Shown: positions 34,849 through 44,876, numbered from the stretch's first letter. The stretch: DNA of 64,000 nt from Bacteroidales bacterium (GCA_013314715.1 JABUFC010000001.1:1-64000); one strand, 5' to 3'. A program made the numbers and translations. Notes: a model not told the origin generated them from the letters alone.

Positions 34849-36639
34849 ATGAGTAACTACATGGTTAACCTTAAAATAAACAACATTCCGGTATCTGTTC
34901 CAGAAGGAACAACCATCTTGGAAGCCGCCAAGAAATTAAATTTTAGAATTCCTACTTTATGCTACCACGAAGACTTAAGCGTTGCAGGTAACTGTCGCGT
35001 TTGCGTTGTTGAACAACAGGGCGCTCGTTTATTGCAAGCAGCTTGTGCCGCTCCGGTTGCTGAAGGTATGGAAATTTTAACCAATAGCAACAAAGTACGT
35101 CAGGCACGTAAGCATGTTATTGAATTATTGCTTTCTGAACACCGTGCTGATTGTACAGAATGCTACAAAAATGGTAATTGCGAATTACAAGATTTAGCAC
35201 ATGAATATGGCGTTAATCAACACATGTTCATTGATTTGAATCGTAAGAAAAACTACACCATCGATCGTAGTTCACCTTCCATCATTAAAGACGACAGCCG
35301 TTGCATTCGTTGCCAACGTTGTGTTCGTACCTGCGAAGAATTGCAAGGTGTTTCTGCTTTAGCCGTTGCATATAAAGGCGATCATCAAAAAATTTCTACT
35401 TTCTTCGAACATCCTATGTTTGAAGTTGTTTGTACCAATTGCGGTCAATGTATCAACCGCTGTCCGACCGGTGCTTTAATCGAAAAAACATATATCGATG
35501 AAGTTTGGGATGCTATTAACGATCCTACAAAACATGTTGTAGTTCAAACAGCTCCTGCAGTTCGTATCGGTTTAGGTGAAATATTGGGTTATGAACCCGG
35601 CGAACGTGTTACCGGTAAAATGGTTACTGCTTTAAAATTGTTAGGTTTCGATTCTGTTCTCGATACCGACTTTACAGCTGACTTAACCATTATGGAAGAA
35701 GGTACCGAATTGTTAACCCGTTTGAAAAAAGCATTGGTTGACAAAGAACAAGTTGCATTACCCATGATGACATCTTGCTCACCCGGTTGGATAAAATTCC
35801 AGGAACATTTATTCCCCAATTTATTGGATAACCTTTCAACTTGCAAATCGCCACAACAAATGTTTGGTGCATTAGCAAAAACCTATTATGCTCAAAAGAA
35901 AGGATTAAATGGTAAGGATGTGGTTTCTGTTTCTATAATGCCTTGTACAGCTAAGAAATTTGAAGCAGGTCGTCCCGAAATGCGTTCAAGTGGTTTCCAA
36001 GATGTTGATTACGTTTTAACTACCCGCGAATTGGGAATGATGATTAAACAAGCTGGTATCGATTTTATGCGTTTACCCGATAGTCATTACGATAGCATTA
36101 TGGGTGAATCAACTGGTGCTGCTGTAATTTTTGGTGCTACGGGTGGTGTAATGGAAGCAGCGCTTCGTACTGCATACGAAATTGTAACAGGACGTCCTGT
36201 ACCATTCCAAAATTTAAATATTACCCCAGTTCGTGGTATGGAAGGTGTTCGCGAAGCATCTATTAAGATAGAAGGTTGTGTGCCCGAATGGAGTTTCTTA
36301 GAAGGTGCTGTTTTAAAAGTAGCTATTGCTCACGGATTGGCAAATGCAAAGAAATTGATGAAAGCTGTTAGCGATGGTACTGTTTCGTATCACTTTATTG
36401 AAGTAATGGCTTGTCCTGGTGGATGCTTAGGTGGTGGTGGACAGCCTATACCTACCAATAAAGAAATACGTCAAAAACGTGCAGAAGCTATTTATGCCGA
36501 AGACGAAGGTATGCCATTACGTAAATCACATGAAAACCCAGAAGTTCAACTTATTTATCAAGACTTCTTAGGTAAACCACTCGGACATAAATCGCACGAT
36601 TTGTTGCATACTCATTACAAACCCAGAAAACGTTACTAA
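34849..36639 (+). CDS. hydA: [FeFe]-hydrogenase catalytic subunit, group A3-type
   Basis: A 596-residue iron hydrogenase that makes or consumes H2. The N-terminal [2Fe-2S] domain uses Cys38, Cys49, Cys52 and Cys66; His98, Cys102, Cys105 and Cys111 form the His-Cys3 [4Fe-4S] site; a two-cluster ferredoxin domain (CIRCQRCVRTC, CTNCGQCINRC) follows. The H-cluster motifs are TSCSPGW (Cys310), MPCTAKKFE (Cys366) and MACPGGCLGGGG (Cys522, Cys526). The C-terminal 60 residues form the small-subunit-like tail. With HydB and HydC it should form a trimeric, NAD(H)- and ferredoxin-linked (electron-bifurcating or confurcating) enzyme. A GGAG ribosome site precedes it. No maturation genes (hydE, hydF, hydG) are in the window. 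Confidence 0.96.
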   Translation: MSNYMVNLKINNIPVSVPEGTTILEAAKKLNFRIPTLCYHEDLSVAGNCRVCVVEQQGARLLQAACAAPVAEGMEILTNSNKVRQARKHVIELLLSEHRADCTECYKNGNCELQDLAHEYGVNQHMFIDLNRKKNYTIDRSSPSIIKDDSRCIRCQRCVRTCEELQGVSALAVAYKGDHQKISTFFEHPMFEVVCTNCGQCINRCPTGALIEKTYIDEVWDAINDPTKHVVVQTAPAVRIGLGEILGYEPGERVTGKMVTALKLLGFDSVLDTDFTADLTIMEEGTELLTRLKKALVDKEQVALPMMTSCSPGWIKFQEHLFPNLLDNLSTCKSPQQMFGALAKTYYAQKKGLNGKDVVSVSIMPCTAKKFEAGRPEMRSSGFQDVDYVLTTRELGMMIKQAGIDFMRLPDSHYDSIMGESTGAAVIFGATGGVMEAALRTAYEIVTGRPVPFQNLNITPVRGMEGVREASIKIEGCVPEWSFLEGAVLKVAIAHGLANAKKLMKAVSDGTVSYHFIEVMACPGGCLGGGGQPIPTNKEIRQKRAEAIYAEDEGMPLRKSHENPEVQLIYQDFLGKPLGHKSHDLLHTHYKPRKRY

Positions 36640-36655
36640 AATTAGTATTTTTATA

Positions 36656-36690
36656 AAAAGGGCTGCTCATATAAATGGGCAGCTTTTTTT
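36656..36690 (+). terminator. Intrinsic terminator after hydA
   Basis: GCTGCTCAT (36662-36670) pairs with ATGGGCAGC (36675-36683), with one G-U pair and a four-base loop, followed by a run of eight T. It closes the hydCBA operon. Confidence 0.88.
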
Positions 36691-36764
36691 ATTTTATCAA
36701 TAAGAGTGTTAGGTCTATTATATATAACAAATTGATTTATAATATTATTTGGGTGTTTTATGAT

Positions 36765-38906
36765 TTATATTTGATAACTCCATGCACCTTTTTCTTTAAC
36801 AATGTAAATGGAAATATTCGTGTCTTTTAACTTTTTTTTCCAAAAGTTTATTTTCTTTTGAGAACAAGAACTATCAATAATAATTTGCTTGGTATAAACA
36901 TATTTTAATAGTTTTTGAATGTCTACTTTAGCTTCTTTTTGTAGTATAATAGCATCAACCTTTATGGTTGAATTAAATTTATTTTTAAAAAAGAAATCGT
37001 CATTGATAACTAAAATTTTATATCCATAAAAATTAAAAAAATGCTTTTTTGTGAAAATATTCGGATTATCGATTGTTGTTAGATTAGTAAATAAAAAAGT
37101 GGGTGTTAGTTGATGAAATGGCAATATTTTTTCTTGCTCTAATCCCATGCTTATCCAGTGATTTTGGAGAAAAATATGTATATTTTTTTCTTTATATAAT
37201 TCGGCAAATAATACATTTTTGGTCCCATTGATAAAATTTAGTGTAGAAACCTGATTGATATTATATACATAAATATTTTTTTGCTGCAGTTGAATGAATT
37301 TATTATAGAAAGCTATTAATGAAAAAATGAAAATGGTAAATAATAAATATTTTAAATAATGAATTTTTTTTTGAATTAAATAAACCGTTAGAAATAAGAG
37401 AATTAAATATAAGAGAATAAGCTGAATTTCGTTAACATAAATGTTTGTAATTGTAGCTATCGGTAATTTTTCAATAAATTGTGTGAATCCATTCATAAAA
37501 AGAATGAGGTATTTCAAGCAAACATTAAAGATTATTGAAATAAATGGTATATTGTAAAATATTAAATTTAGTATAGTTAAGTATATTACAAACGATGTTA
37601 TAGGAACGAGTACTATACCCGACAAAAGAAAATATGTAGGGAATTGATGAAAATAATAAAGGGATAAAGGAGTTGTAACAATTTGTGCGGCTATGGTAAC
37701 ACTTATTAAATCCCAAATAAATTGAATTATTTGATTTTCGGAATGAAACCAAGCTCGAATTTTAGGTTGAAAATAAACAATCCCAATTACTGCAATATAT
37801 GATAATTGAAATCCTAAATCGAATAATAAAAACGGATTTATGCATAATATAAAAAAGGCAGAAGCTGCTAAAATATTGTAAATATTTGTGTGTCGATTCA
37901 ATTGTTTTCCTATTGCAACAAAACTAAACATAGTTGTTGCTCTAACAACGGATGGTGATAATCCTGTAATAAAGGCATAAAACCATAAGAAAATAATAAT
38001 AAGAAATAATTTAACCCATTTTTGCCATGAATTTTTTTTTAGAAAAAATAATATGTATTGAATAATTAAGTAAATAACACCAACATGTAAGCCACTAACC
38101 GCTAATATGTGAGTAGCTCCGGCAGCTACATACGATTGTTTAATTTCACTATCAATTTCGTTTTTATACCCAAGAGTGATGGCCGAAGCAATAGCACTTA
38201 CTTGATTTGGTAAATTTAAGTCGTTAAAAATTGCTAATACTTTATTTCGGATATGTTCTGCAAATCTTATTATAGAAAAATTATGTTCCGATGAAATTTT
38301 TATCCAATCGTTTGATTTTAAAAAAGCGGATTGAGCAATAAAATGAAAGGCTAAATATGATTGATAATCAAATTCGTTCGGATTACCTTTGTTTTTAATA
38401 GAATCTAAATTAGGTTTAAATGCTATAATGTCGCCAATATATAATTTATTAGCATTGCTATCGATATTGATATATAAAATACAATTTCCTTTTGATGGTT
38501 TCCATTGATTTTGAATTTTTATACCTTGAATGTCAATATTAAGTTTTAAAAAATTTGCTTTTTTCTCGGGAGTATTTTTAATAACACCAATAGCAATGCT
38601 ATTTTTAGATTTATTTTCTTTAAATTGATATTGAGGGTATTGTATGCTGGATAAAGTATATGAGCTTATAATTAAAAATATATAAAGTAAAAATCCCCAA
38701 AGAATATTATTGAATTGTTTATAGGTTTTACTGTTAATGAAATGAAGTATAATAATTCCACAAAATAAGGTAATTAAAAGAATTTCTAAAATTTGAATAT
38801 TTAAATAAAATGGAAAAATTCGAAATGCAAATATTCCAATAATAAATGGAACGATAAGGCGAATAAAGGGATACTCGGCAAAGGGATAATTTTTTTTTAA
38901 AAACAT
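36765..38906 (-). CDS. comEC: ComEC/Rec2-type DNA uptake channel protein
   Basis: A 713-residue polytopic inner-membrane protein for DNA transport in natural transformation. The start (YPFIRLIVPFIIGIFA), a DUF4131-like soluble segment and the hallmark HILAVSGLHVGVIYL followed by GLSPSVVRATTMFSF identify the competence domain. The last 180 residues would be a metallo-beta-lactamase-like domain in the longest ComEC proteins, but no HxHxDH metal motif is present. This is common in Bacteroidota and implies no nuclease activity there. It lies six bases after the lipoprotein gene, at the end of the era-der transcript. Confidence 0.9.
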   Translation of the reverse strand: MFLKKNYPFAEYPFIRLIVPFIIGIFAFRIFPFYLNIQILEILLITLFCGIIILHFINSKTYKQFNNILWGFLLYIFLIISSYTLSSIQYPQYQFKENKSKNSIAIGVIKNTPEKKANFLKLNIDIQGIKIQNQWKPSKGNCILYINIDSNANKLYIGDIIAFKPNLDSIKNKGNPNEFDYQSYLAFHFIAQSAFLKSNDWIKISSEHNFSIIRFAEHIRNKVLAIFNDLNLPNQVSAIASAITLGYKNEIDSEIKQSYVAAGATHILAVSGLHVGVIYLIIQYILFFLKKNSWQKWVKLFLIIIFLWFYAFITGLSPSVVRATTMFSFVAIGKQLNRHTNIYNILAASAFFILCINPFLLFDLGFQLSYIAVIGIVYFQPKIRAWFHSENQIIQFIWDLISVTIAAQIVTTPLSLYYFHQFPTYFLLSGIVLVPITSFVIYLTILNLIFYNIPFISIIFNVCLKYLILFMNGFTQFIEKLPIATITNIYVNEIQLILLYLILLFLTVYLIQKKIHYLKYLLFTIFIFSLIAFYNKFIQLQQKNIYVYNINQVSTLNFINGTKNVLFAELYKEKNIHIFLQNHWISMGLEQEKILPFHQLTPTFLFTNLTTIDNPNIFTKKHFFNFYGYKILVINDDFFFKNKFNSTIKVDAIILQKEAKVDIQKLLKYVYTKQIIIDSSCSQKKINFWKKKLKDTNISIYIVKEKGAWSYQI

Positions 38907-38912
38907 AGATCA

Positions 38913-39419
38913 TTATGGTGCTAATTTTCTATAGCCACTTCGTTCAATATTTGATTGATGTTGGGCTCTATCGTACATATAAAATACAAATTCGCAGCTA
39001 TCAATATTAGTAGGCAAATTAAAGTCCATATTAACTTTTAATGTACATTGCAGAACTTTATTTATTCCTTGAGGTTGTATATATTTAGTTCTAAAGTAAA
39101 ATGGAGTTTGAAGGGGAATTAAAACTTGCTGATTTTGAACTCGTTTATATAAATCAATGTAAATATTGTAATAATATTTTGAACCGGGATTAAAGGGAGC
39201 TAGTGTATCAGATGCTTGAAAACCAATGTCACCATCGCCATCAATGAGTGTAAAAATGAGCGTAGCTCTACGAATTTGGTTCCCAAGTTCATCTAATGTG
39301 TCTTTTATAGGAACATCAATAAATTTTATTTGTGGAATTTCAGAAACTTTTTCTGGTTTACGGCAAGCAGTGATTAAAAAAAATACCGAAAATAATATTG
39401 TTAAAATTCTGATAATCAT
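38913..39419 (-). CDS. Bacteroidota lipoprotein of unknown function
   Basis: A 168-residue predicted lipoprotein (MIIRILTILFSVFFLITACRK; Cys20 lipidated), followed by a beta-rich domain. An IDGDGDIGFQASDT stretch near residue 65 resembles a small acidic, perhaps metal-binding, loop. The start is ATG 39419; an upstream in-frame start at 39512 would overlap der and add residues before the signal peptide. It begins one base after der ends and precedes comEC by six bases. Function unknown. Confidence 0.75.
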   Translation of the reverse strand: MIIRILTILFSVFFLITACRKPEKVSEIPQIKFIDVPIKDTLDELGNQIRRATLIFTLIDGDGDIGFQASDTLAPFNPGSKYYYNIYIDLYKRVQNQQVLIPLQTPFYFRTKYIQPQGINKVLQCTLKVNMDFNLPTNIDSCEFVFYMYDRAQHQSNIERSGYRKLAP

Positions 39420-39420
39420 A

Positions 39421-40728
39421 TTATTTTTTTCTAAAATAAATTTCCATTGGACAACCTTCAAAGTTAAATTTTTCTCGAATACTATTTTCAATAAAACGTT
39501 TATAGGGTTCACGAATATATTGAGGTAAGTTACAATAAAGTGATATAGATGGGTAGGGGGTGGGTAGTTGGGTTACATATTTAATTTTTATATATTTACC
39601 TTTATAAGCAGGTGGTGGAGTTTTTTCTACTAATTCTAAAATAAATTCGTTGAGTTGGTGAGTACTAATTTTACGTTTACGGTTTTCGTATACTTCGATC
39701 GCTTTTTCAAGAATTTGGTGAATACGTTGTTTCTCTATTACAGAAGTAAAAATAATTGGAACATTGGTAAATGGGGCTATACGTTTAAGAATATGGTCGG
39801 TAAATTCTTTATGGGTATGATTATTTTTTTCTATTAAGTCCCATTTATTTACAACTAAGACAATACCTTTATGATTTCGTTCGATAAGACTAAAAATGTT
39901 CATGTCTTGAGCTTGAATTCCTTCTTGGGCATCGATAAGTAATATGCATACATCAGAATATTCAATTGTTCTAATGGTACGCATAACGGAATAAAATTCG
40001 AGATTATCGGTTACCTTTTGTTTTTTTCTTAATCCTGCAGTGTCAATAAGATAAAAGTTCATACCATACTTATTGTACTTTGTGTAAATAGCATCGCGAG
40101 TAGTTCCGGCAATAGGTGTAACGATGTGTCTTTCTTCGCCCATCAATACATTTAATAGCGAAGATTTGCCAACATTGGGTCTGCCAACAATAGCAATTTT
40201 AGGTAAGTCTTCTACTATCGATTCGTTATGATCTTGAGGTAGAAGTTCCATTACTTTATCTAATAAATCGCCGGTACCACTGCCTGTAATAGCCGAAACA
40301 GGATAAACTTCGCCTAAACCTAAGCTATAATAGACGTGAGTGTCGTATATTTTATCGTAAGTATCTATTTTATTTGCAACTAATAATATTTTTTTATTCG
40401 ATTTACGAAGTATTTCTGCCACAGCCCAATCTAAATCGGTAATATCATTGGTGCCATCTACTAAAAATAAAACAACATCGGCTTCGTTTAGGGCAATATG
40501 GACTTGTTTGCGTATTTCTTTTTCAAAAACATCGTCGGAATTTATTATGTAACCGCCTGTATCTATAAGTGTAAATGTTTTTCCATTCCATTCGCAAGTT
40601 CCATAATGACGATCACGTGTTACGCCTGGCGTTTCGTGTACAATAGCTTGACGACTTTCGGTAAGTCTATTAAAAAAGGTTGATTTTCCTACATTAGGTC
40701 TCCCAATAATTGCTACTATTCCTGCCAT
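39421..40728 (-). CDS. der: Ribosome-associated GTPase Der (EngA)
   Basis: A 435-residue protein with two tandem GTPase domains, the defining feature of Der, needed for 50S subunit assembly. G1 motifs are [12 protein letters not shown] (about 8-19) and [12 protein letters not shown] (about 183-194), with NKID and NKWD as the base-specificity motifs and DTGG and DTAG as G3. The C-terminal KH-like domain ends with [14 protein letters not shown]. Length is normal. It sits 12 bases after era, a common pairing. Confidence 0.97.
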   Translation of the reverse strand: MAGIVAIIGRPNVGKSTFFNRLTESRQAIVHETPGVTRDRHYGTCEWNGKTFTLIDTGGYIINSDDVFEKEIRKQVHIALNEADVVLFLVDGTNDITDLDWAVAEILRKSNKKILLVANKIDTYDKIYDTHVYYSLGLGEVYPVSAITGSGTGDLLDKVMELLPQDHNESIVEDLPKIAIVGRPNVGKSSLLNVLMGEERHIVTPIAGTTRDAIYTKYNKYGMNFYLIDTAGLRKKQKVTDNLEFYSVMRTIRTIEYSDVCILLIDAQEGIQAQDMNIFSLIERNHKGIVLVVNKWDLIEKNNHTHKEFTDHILKRIAPFTNVPIIFTSVIEKQRIHQILEKAIEVYENRKRKISTHQLNEFILELVEKTPPPAYKGKYIKIKYVTQLPTPYPSISLYCNLPQYIREPYKRFIENSIREKFNFEGCPMEIYFRKK

Positions 40729-40740
40729 ATCGAATGTGTT

Positions 40741-41622
40741 TTATTTATAGATATATCCCAGTCGTTTTAACCATTTAGGATCGTTGCGCCAGTTCTTTAA
40801 TACTTTTACACTTAAATCGAGATATATGCGTGTATCTAAAAAATCTTCAATAGCGATACGGGCTTCGGTTCCAAGTTGTTTAATGGCTTTGCCTTTTTGT
40901 CCTATAAGAATTGCTTTTTGGCTTTCGCGAGCAACATATATGGTTGCATATATCTTGGTATGTGTTTCTTCTTCAATAAATGAATCAATTACAACTTCGC
41001 ATGAATAAGGGATTTCTTGTTCATATAACAGAAATATTTTTTCGCGAATAAATTCACTTACAAAAAAACGAATATTACGATCGGAGAGTGATTCGTTATC
41101 AAAATATGGTTCGTGTTCGGGTAAATACTCAATAATGGTGTCTAATAATTTTTGTGTATTAAAATGATGTAACGATGAAAGTGGTATGACAATGGCATTA
41201 GGAAAAAAATGTTTCCATTGTTGAATAAGTGTTTCAACTTGTTGCTGAGTTTTTGCTAAGTCAATTTTATTGATTCCTATTATCAAAGGAACTTTAATTT
41301 CTGATAATAGGCTAGGAATGGTGTGTTCGTTTGGATTTTCTTCAATTGTAGTTAAGTATAATAAAATATCGGCATCTTCTATTGCTTCGTTTATAACATC
41401 CATCATGCATTCCTGAAGCTTATATTTAGGCGAAAGCAATCCAGGAGTGTCTGAAAAAATTATTTGTACATTATTATCATTGTAAAAAGCTTTTATTCGA
41501 TGTCGGGTAGTTTGAACTTTAGGGCTAATAATACTTAGTTTTTCGCCAATGATATTGTTCATTAACGATGACTTACCTACATTGGGCTTACCAATAATAT
41601 TAACAAAACCAGCTTTGTACAT
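40741..41622 (-). CDS. era: GTPase Era
   Basis: A 293-residue Ras-like GTPase plus a KH domain that binds 16S rRNA and helps 30S maturation. G1 is [13 protein letters not shown]3 is DTPGL and G4 is NKID; the KH part has ILIGQKGKAIKQLGTEARIAIEDFL. Length and order of domains are standard. It heads an era-der-lipoprotein-comEC operon; a -7 box is at 41641-41648. Confidence 0.97.
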   Translation of the reverse strand: MYKAGFVNIIGKPNVGKSSLMNNIIGEKLSIISPKVQTTRHRIKAFYNDNNVQIIFSDTPGLLSPKYKLQECMMDVINEAIEDADILLYLTTIEENPNEHTIPSLLSEIKVPLIIGINKIDLAKTQQQVETLIQQWKHFFPNAIVIPLSSLHHFNTQKLLDTIIEYLPEHEPYFDNESLSDRNIRFFVSEFIREKIFLLYEQEIPYSCEVVIDSFIEEETHTKIYATIYVARESQKAILIGQKGKAIKQLGTEARIAIEDFLDTRIYLDLSVKVLKNWRNDPKWLKRLGYIYK

Positions 41623-41640
41623 GTATTAATAATAAAGAAA

Positions 41641-41648
41641 CAAAGGTA
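41641..41648 (-). promoter_or_regulatory. -7 element (TACCTTTG) for the era operon
   Basis: A perfect TAnnTTTG on the minus strand, 18 bases before the era ATG. No good -33 element. Confidence 0.5.
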
Positions 41649-41686
41649 ATAAAAAGCTATAAAAATAAAAGTTTAAAAAATGAGTT

Positions 41687-42028
41687 TTATAAGCTTGCTA
41701 CTTGTTTATCGTAATTTACTTGAAATTCTATTTTACCTTTTTCGTTATACCAACTCCAAATACCTTTTCTAAAGCCTAGATAATATGAACCCAGTGTTCT
41801 GATGGTGCCATCTTCGTACCAATTCTTATAGGCACCATGTTTAATTCCGTTGAAATATTCTTGTACAAATTTTATTTGACCTCCTTCGTAATATAATATC
41901 TGTTTATGATTGGGTTTAATATTTTCGTTAACTGCTAATGTGTCGTTAGTCATTTGTTTTTCGTTTTTTTGAGTATTATTACAACTCCATACGATACATA
42001 TAAAGGCGATTAAATAAAAATATTTCAT
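41687..42028 (-). CDS. Lipoprotein with MORN-like (YwqK-type) repeats
   Basis: A 113-residue predicted lipoprotein (MKYFYLIAFICIVWSC; Cys16). Two or three MORN-variant repeats follow: YYEGGQIKFVQEYFNGIKHGAYKNWYEDG and a GSYYLGFRKGIWSWYNEKGKIEF block, as in the YwqK family. Such repeats occur in many Bacteroidota surface proteins with no agreed role. The start is fixed by a promoter at 42049-42080; a longer reading from 42130 is rejected. Confidence 0.75.
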   Translation of the reverse strand: MKYFYLIAFICIVWSCNNTQKNEKQMTNDTLAVNENIKPNHKQILYYEGGQIKFVQEYFNGIKHGAYKNWYEDGTIRTLGSYYLGFRKGIWSWYNEKGKIEFQVNYDKQVASL

Positions 42029-42048
42029 AAGCAACCTTTTTGATTTTT

Positions 42049-42080
42049 CAAATATATGACATAAAATTTTAAAATGCAAA
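42049..42080 (-). promoter_or_regulatory. Promoter for the MORN-like lipoprotein
   Basis: On the minus strand, TTTG (42077-42080), 20 bases, then TATATTTG (42049-42056). Full consensus match, 20 bases before the ATG. Confidence 0.7.
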
Positions 42081-42220
42081 TTTTTCTTAAAAAAACTAAA
42101 AGGTTTTAGACTTTTTGTTTGATGATTCACTTTTTATTAATCGATAAAAATAAGCAATTATAATGTTTAGTTAAATGAAATTCTTGATATTTATATAAAT
42201 TTATGTTGTTTAGTATATAA

Positions 42221-42256
42221 TAAGAGGCTACCCAAAGGCAGCCTCTCTTTTTTATT
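42221..42256 (-). terminator. Terminator after hppA
   Basis: AGAGGCTACC (42223-42232) and GGCAGCCTCT (42237-42246) pair with one mismatch around a CAAA loop, 15 to 50 bases after the hppA stop. The T-run is stronger on the plus side, so it may stop transcription in both directions. Confidence 0.65.
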
Positions 42257-42271
42257 ATTAAACAAAGTGAG

Positions 42272-44692
42272 TTATTTTTCAGGAATACGCATTTTATAAA
42301 ATGATCGCCATACAAAGTATAATGCAATGGCCAAAAGTACATAACCTACATAAGGAGCAATTGTTCTAAAATCGGGTGATATAGCAATCTCCATGGCTAA
42401 AAGTCCAAATAAAGTTGTAAATTTAATAATGGGATTAAGCGAAACACTTGATGTGTCTTTAAATGGATCGCCAACAGTGTCGCCAACAACGGTTGCAGCA
42501 TGCAAATCGGTTCCCTTTTCTTTTAAATCAACTTCAACCACTTTTTTGGCATTGTCCCATGCACCACCCGCATTGGCCATAAATACAGCTTGGAAAAGGC
42601 CAAAAATTGCTATAGAAATTAAATAGCTTACAAAAAACGATGCTGCTGCTGTAGAATGTGCATCGCCAGTACCCGATGGGGCTGAAATAAATGCAAATGC
42701 TAAGGCAAAAGAGAAAATAGCAATAAAAATGTTAATCATACCTTTTTGAGCGTATTGAGTACAGATTTTTACTACTTCTTTTGAGTTTTCGGTCGAAGCA
42801 CTAAGGCTGGCGTTAGGGTCAAGGTTAATGTGCTTTTTGATATATTCAACAGCACGATAAGCACCTGTTGTAACAGCTTGTGTCGAAGCACCAGTAAACC
42901 AATATACAACTGAACCACCTGCTATAAAACCTAAAATAGTCCATGGGTTTAAAATGTTTAAGATTTGTTCAGGTTCAATGTTTAAAACATTTTTAATTAC
43001 TAATATTAAAGAGAAAATCATGGTTGTAGCACCCACTACAGCTGTTCCGATAAGTACAGGTTTAGCTGTTGCTTTAAACGTATTTCCAGCGCCGTCGTTT
43101 GCTTCGAGGTAATGCTTAGCTTTTTCAAAATCGGGTTTAAATCCAAAATCTCTTTCAATTTCTTCGCTTATACCTTCTTTCGATTCAATTAGCGAAAGTT
43201 CATAAATAGATTGTGCGTTATCGGTAACAGGTCCGTAACTGTCAACAGCAATAGTTACAGGTCCCATACCTAAAAAACCAAATGCAACTAAGCCAAACGC
43301 GAAAATAGTAGGATAAGCGGGTATTACGTTTTCTAATCCTGTGTTGCTTGCTACATAAGCAATTGACATTAAAAGAATAAATACCATACCTTGCCAAAAG
43401 GCACTAAAATTGCCGGCTACAAAGCCCGAAAGGATATTTAACGAGGAGCCACCTTCTTTTGATGCACGTACTACTTCGTTTACATGTTTTGATTTTGGAC
43501 TGGTAAAAATTTTTGTAAATTCAGGAATTAATGCTGCACCTAAAGTACCTGCACTAATAATAACAGATAGAATGACCCATAAATTTTCAGATACAGCACC
43601 TAATAAAGTGCCGGGTCCTATTAAGAAATAGCTTGCTAAAAAGGTTACTAAAATAGAAAAAATGGAGGTTATCCAAACTAAATTGGTTAAGGGAACTTCA
43701 AAATCTAAATCATCGGTTTTGCTGTAACGTGCTTGAGATATGAAACGGTTAATATAAAATGAAAATACTGAGGTTATAACCATTAAAATACGCATTACAA
43801 ATATCCATGTTAATAACTCAGTTTGATAGTCAACATTGGTTATAGCTAAAACAATGAACGATATTAAAGCAACGCCGGTTACACCATAGGTTTCAAAACC
43901 ATCGGCGGTTGGTCCTACACTGTCGCCTGCATTATCGCCGGTACAATCGGCAATAACACCAGGATTACGTGGGTCGTCTTCTTTAATGTTGAAAACGATT
44001 TTCATTAAGTCGCTACCAATATCGGCAATTTTTGTAAAAATACCACCGGCTATACGCAAAGCACTTGCACCGAGCGATTCGCCAATAGCAAATCCTACAA
44101 AACTAGCACCGGCTAATTCGCGAGGTACAAACAATAAAATAATCAACATCATAATTAATTCAACTGAAATGAGCATAACACCAATACTCATACCTGCATC
44201 GAGGGGGATATTTAATAATTTAAGTGGTTTACGTTCTAACGAAGCAAAAGCCATACGGCTGTTAGCAAGGGTGTTCATGCGAATACCAAACCAAGCTACA
44301 CCATAAGAGCCTAAAATACCGATGATGGTCCAGAATAAAATAAGTAAAACACCACCAAAGGAACTATGTTGTAAATAACCAAAATAGAAAGTAATAATAG
44401 CTGCAACGATAAGGAAAAGTACAGCTAAAAATTTACCTTGTTGGAATAAATATGTTCGACATGTTTGGAAAATAATATGGGCAACATCTAACATCGATTT
44501 GTGTGCTTTAATCTTTTTAACTTTCATAAATTGATAAAGCCCAAATAGCATACCTAACACAGTAACTATAAGACCATAATATAGCAGGCTGTTCTGACGT
44601 TCTGCTAATTCGGGAATTTTTAAATCAGCTTCGCTTCCAGACATGAAAAAAGGACTTAACAAAGCTCCTAATACTAACAGTTTTCGTTTCAT
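42272..44692 (-). CDS. hppA: Membrane-bound ion-pumping pyrophosphatase
   Basis: An 806-residue polytopic protein that couples pyrophosphate hydrolysis to ion pumping. The catalytic block is KIADIGSDLMKIVFNIKEDD followed by NPGVIADCTGDNAGDSVGP, and the late KKVVEVDLKEKGTDLHAATVVGDTVGDPFKDTSS supplies the second acidic set. The motif GNTFKA (Lys near residue 538) has Lys where K+-dependent enzymes have Ala, which suggests a K+-independent, H+-pumping type; that is inference. It is longer than usual, with an extended N terminus of about 80 residues. It should recover energy from biosynthetic PPi in an anaerobe. Confidence 0.95.
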   Translation of the reverse strand: MKRKLLVLGALLSPFFMSGSEADLKIPELAERQNSLLYYGLIVTVLGMLFGLYQFMKVKKIKAHKSMLDVAHIIFQTCRTYLFQQGKFLAVLFLIVAAIITFYFGYLQHSSFGGVLLILFWTIIGILGSYGVAWFGIRMNTLANSRMAFASLERKPLKLLNIPLDAGMSIGVMLISVELIMMLIILLFVPRELAGASFVGFAIGESLGASALRIAGGIFTKIADIGSDLMKIVFNIKEDDPRNPGVIADCTGDNAGDSVGPTADGFETYGVTGVALISFIVLAITNVDYQTELLTWIFVMRILMVITSVFSFYINRFISQARYSKTDDLDFEVPLTNLVWITSIFSILVTFLASYFLIGPGTLLGAVSENLWVILSVIISAGTLGAALIPEFTKIFTSPKSKHVNEVVRASKEGGSSLNILSGFVAGNFSAFWQGMVFILLMSIAYVASNTGLENVIPAYPTIFAFGLVAFGFLGMGPVTIAVDSYGPVTDNAQSIYELSLIESKEGISEEIERDFGFKPDFEKAKHYLEANDGAGNTFKATAKPVLIGTAVVGATTMIFSLILVIKNVLNIEPEQILNILNPWTILGFIAGGSVVYWFTGASTQAVTTGAYRAVEYIKKHINLDPNASLSASTENSKEVVKICTQYAQKGMINIFIAIFSFALAFAFISAPSGTGDAHSTAAASFFVSYLISIAIFGLFQAVFMANAGGAWDNAKKVVEVDLKEKGTDLHAATVVGDTVGDPFKDTSSVSLNPIIKFTTLFGLLAMEIAISPDFRTIAPYVGYVLLAIALYFVWRSFYKMRIPEK

Positions 44693-44732
44693 AGATTATT
44701 TAGTTTTAAATTGAATAATTTACAAAATTGTT

Positions 44733-44740
44733 CAAAAATA
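44733..44740 (-). promoter_or_regulatory. -7 element (TATTTTTG) for hppA
   Basis: A perfect TAnnTTTG on the minus strand, about 40 bases before the ATG. A second box, TACTTTTG, lies at 44763-44770; its TTTG also stands 22 bases before the first box and could act as its -33 element. Confidence 0.5.
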
Positions 44741-44876
44741 TGTTGTAAAACATAATTTTTGGCAAAAGTAATACTTTTTTGAATATAAATTCAATATTCT
44801 AAAAAATATTTTTACTCTAAGTAATTAATAACTCTAAATTTAAAAAGTATGTTCTATATAATCATTTATATCAATA

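Noticed and set aside
42127-42342. Possible 71-codon gene on the minus strand overlapping the hppA end
   Set aside because: It runs across the hppA terminator and its overlap with hppA is out of frame; no recognisable features.
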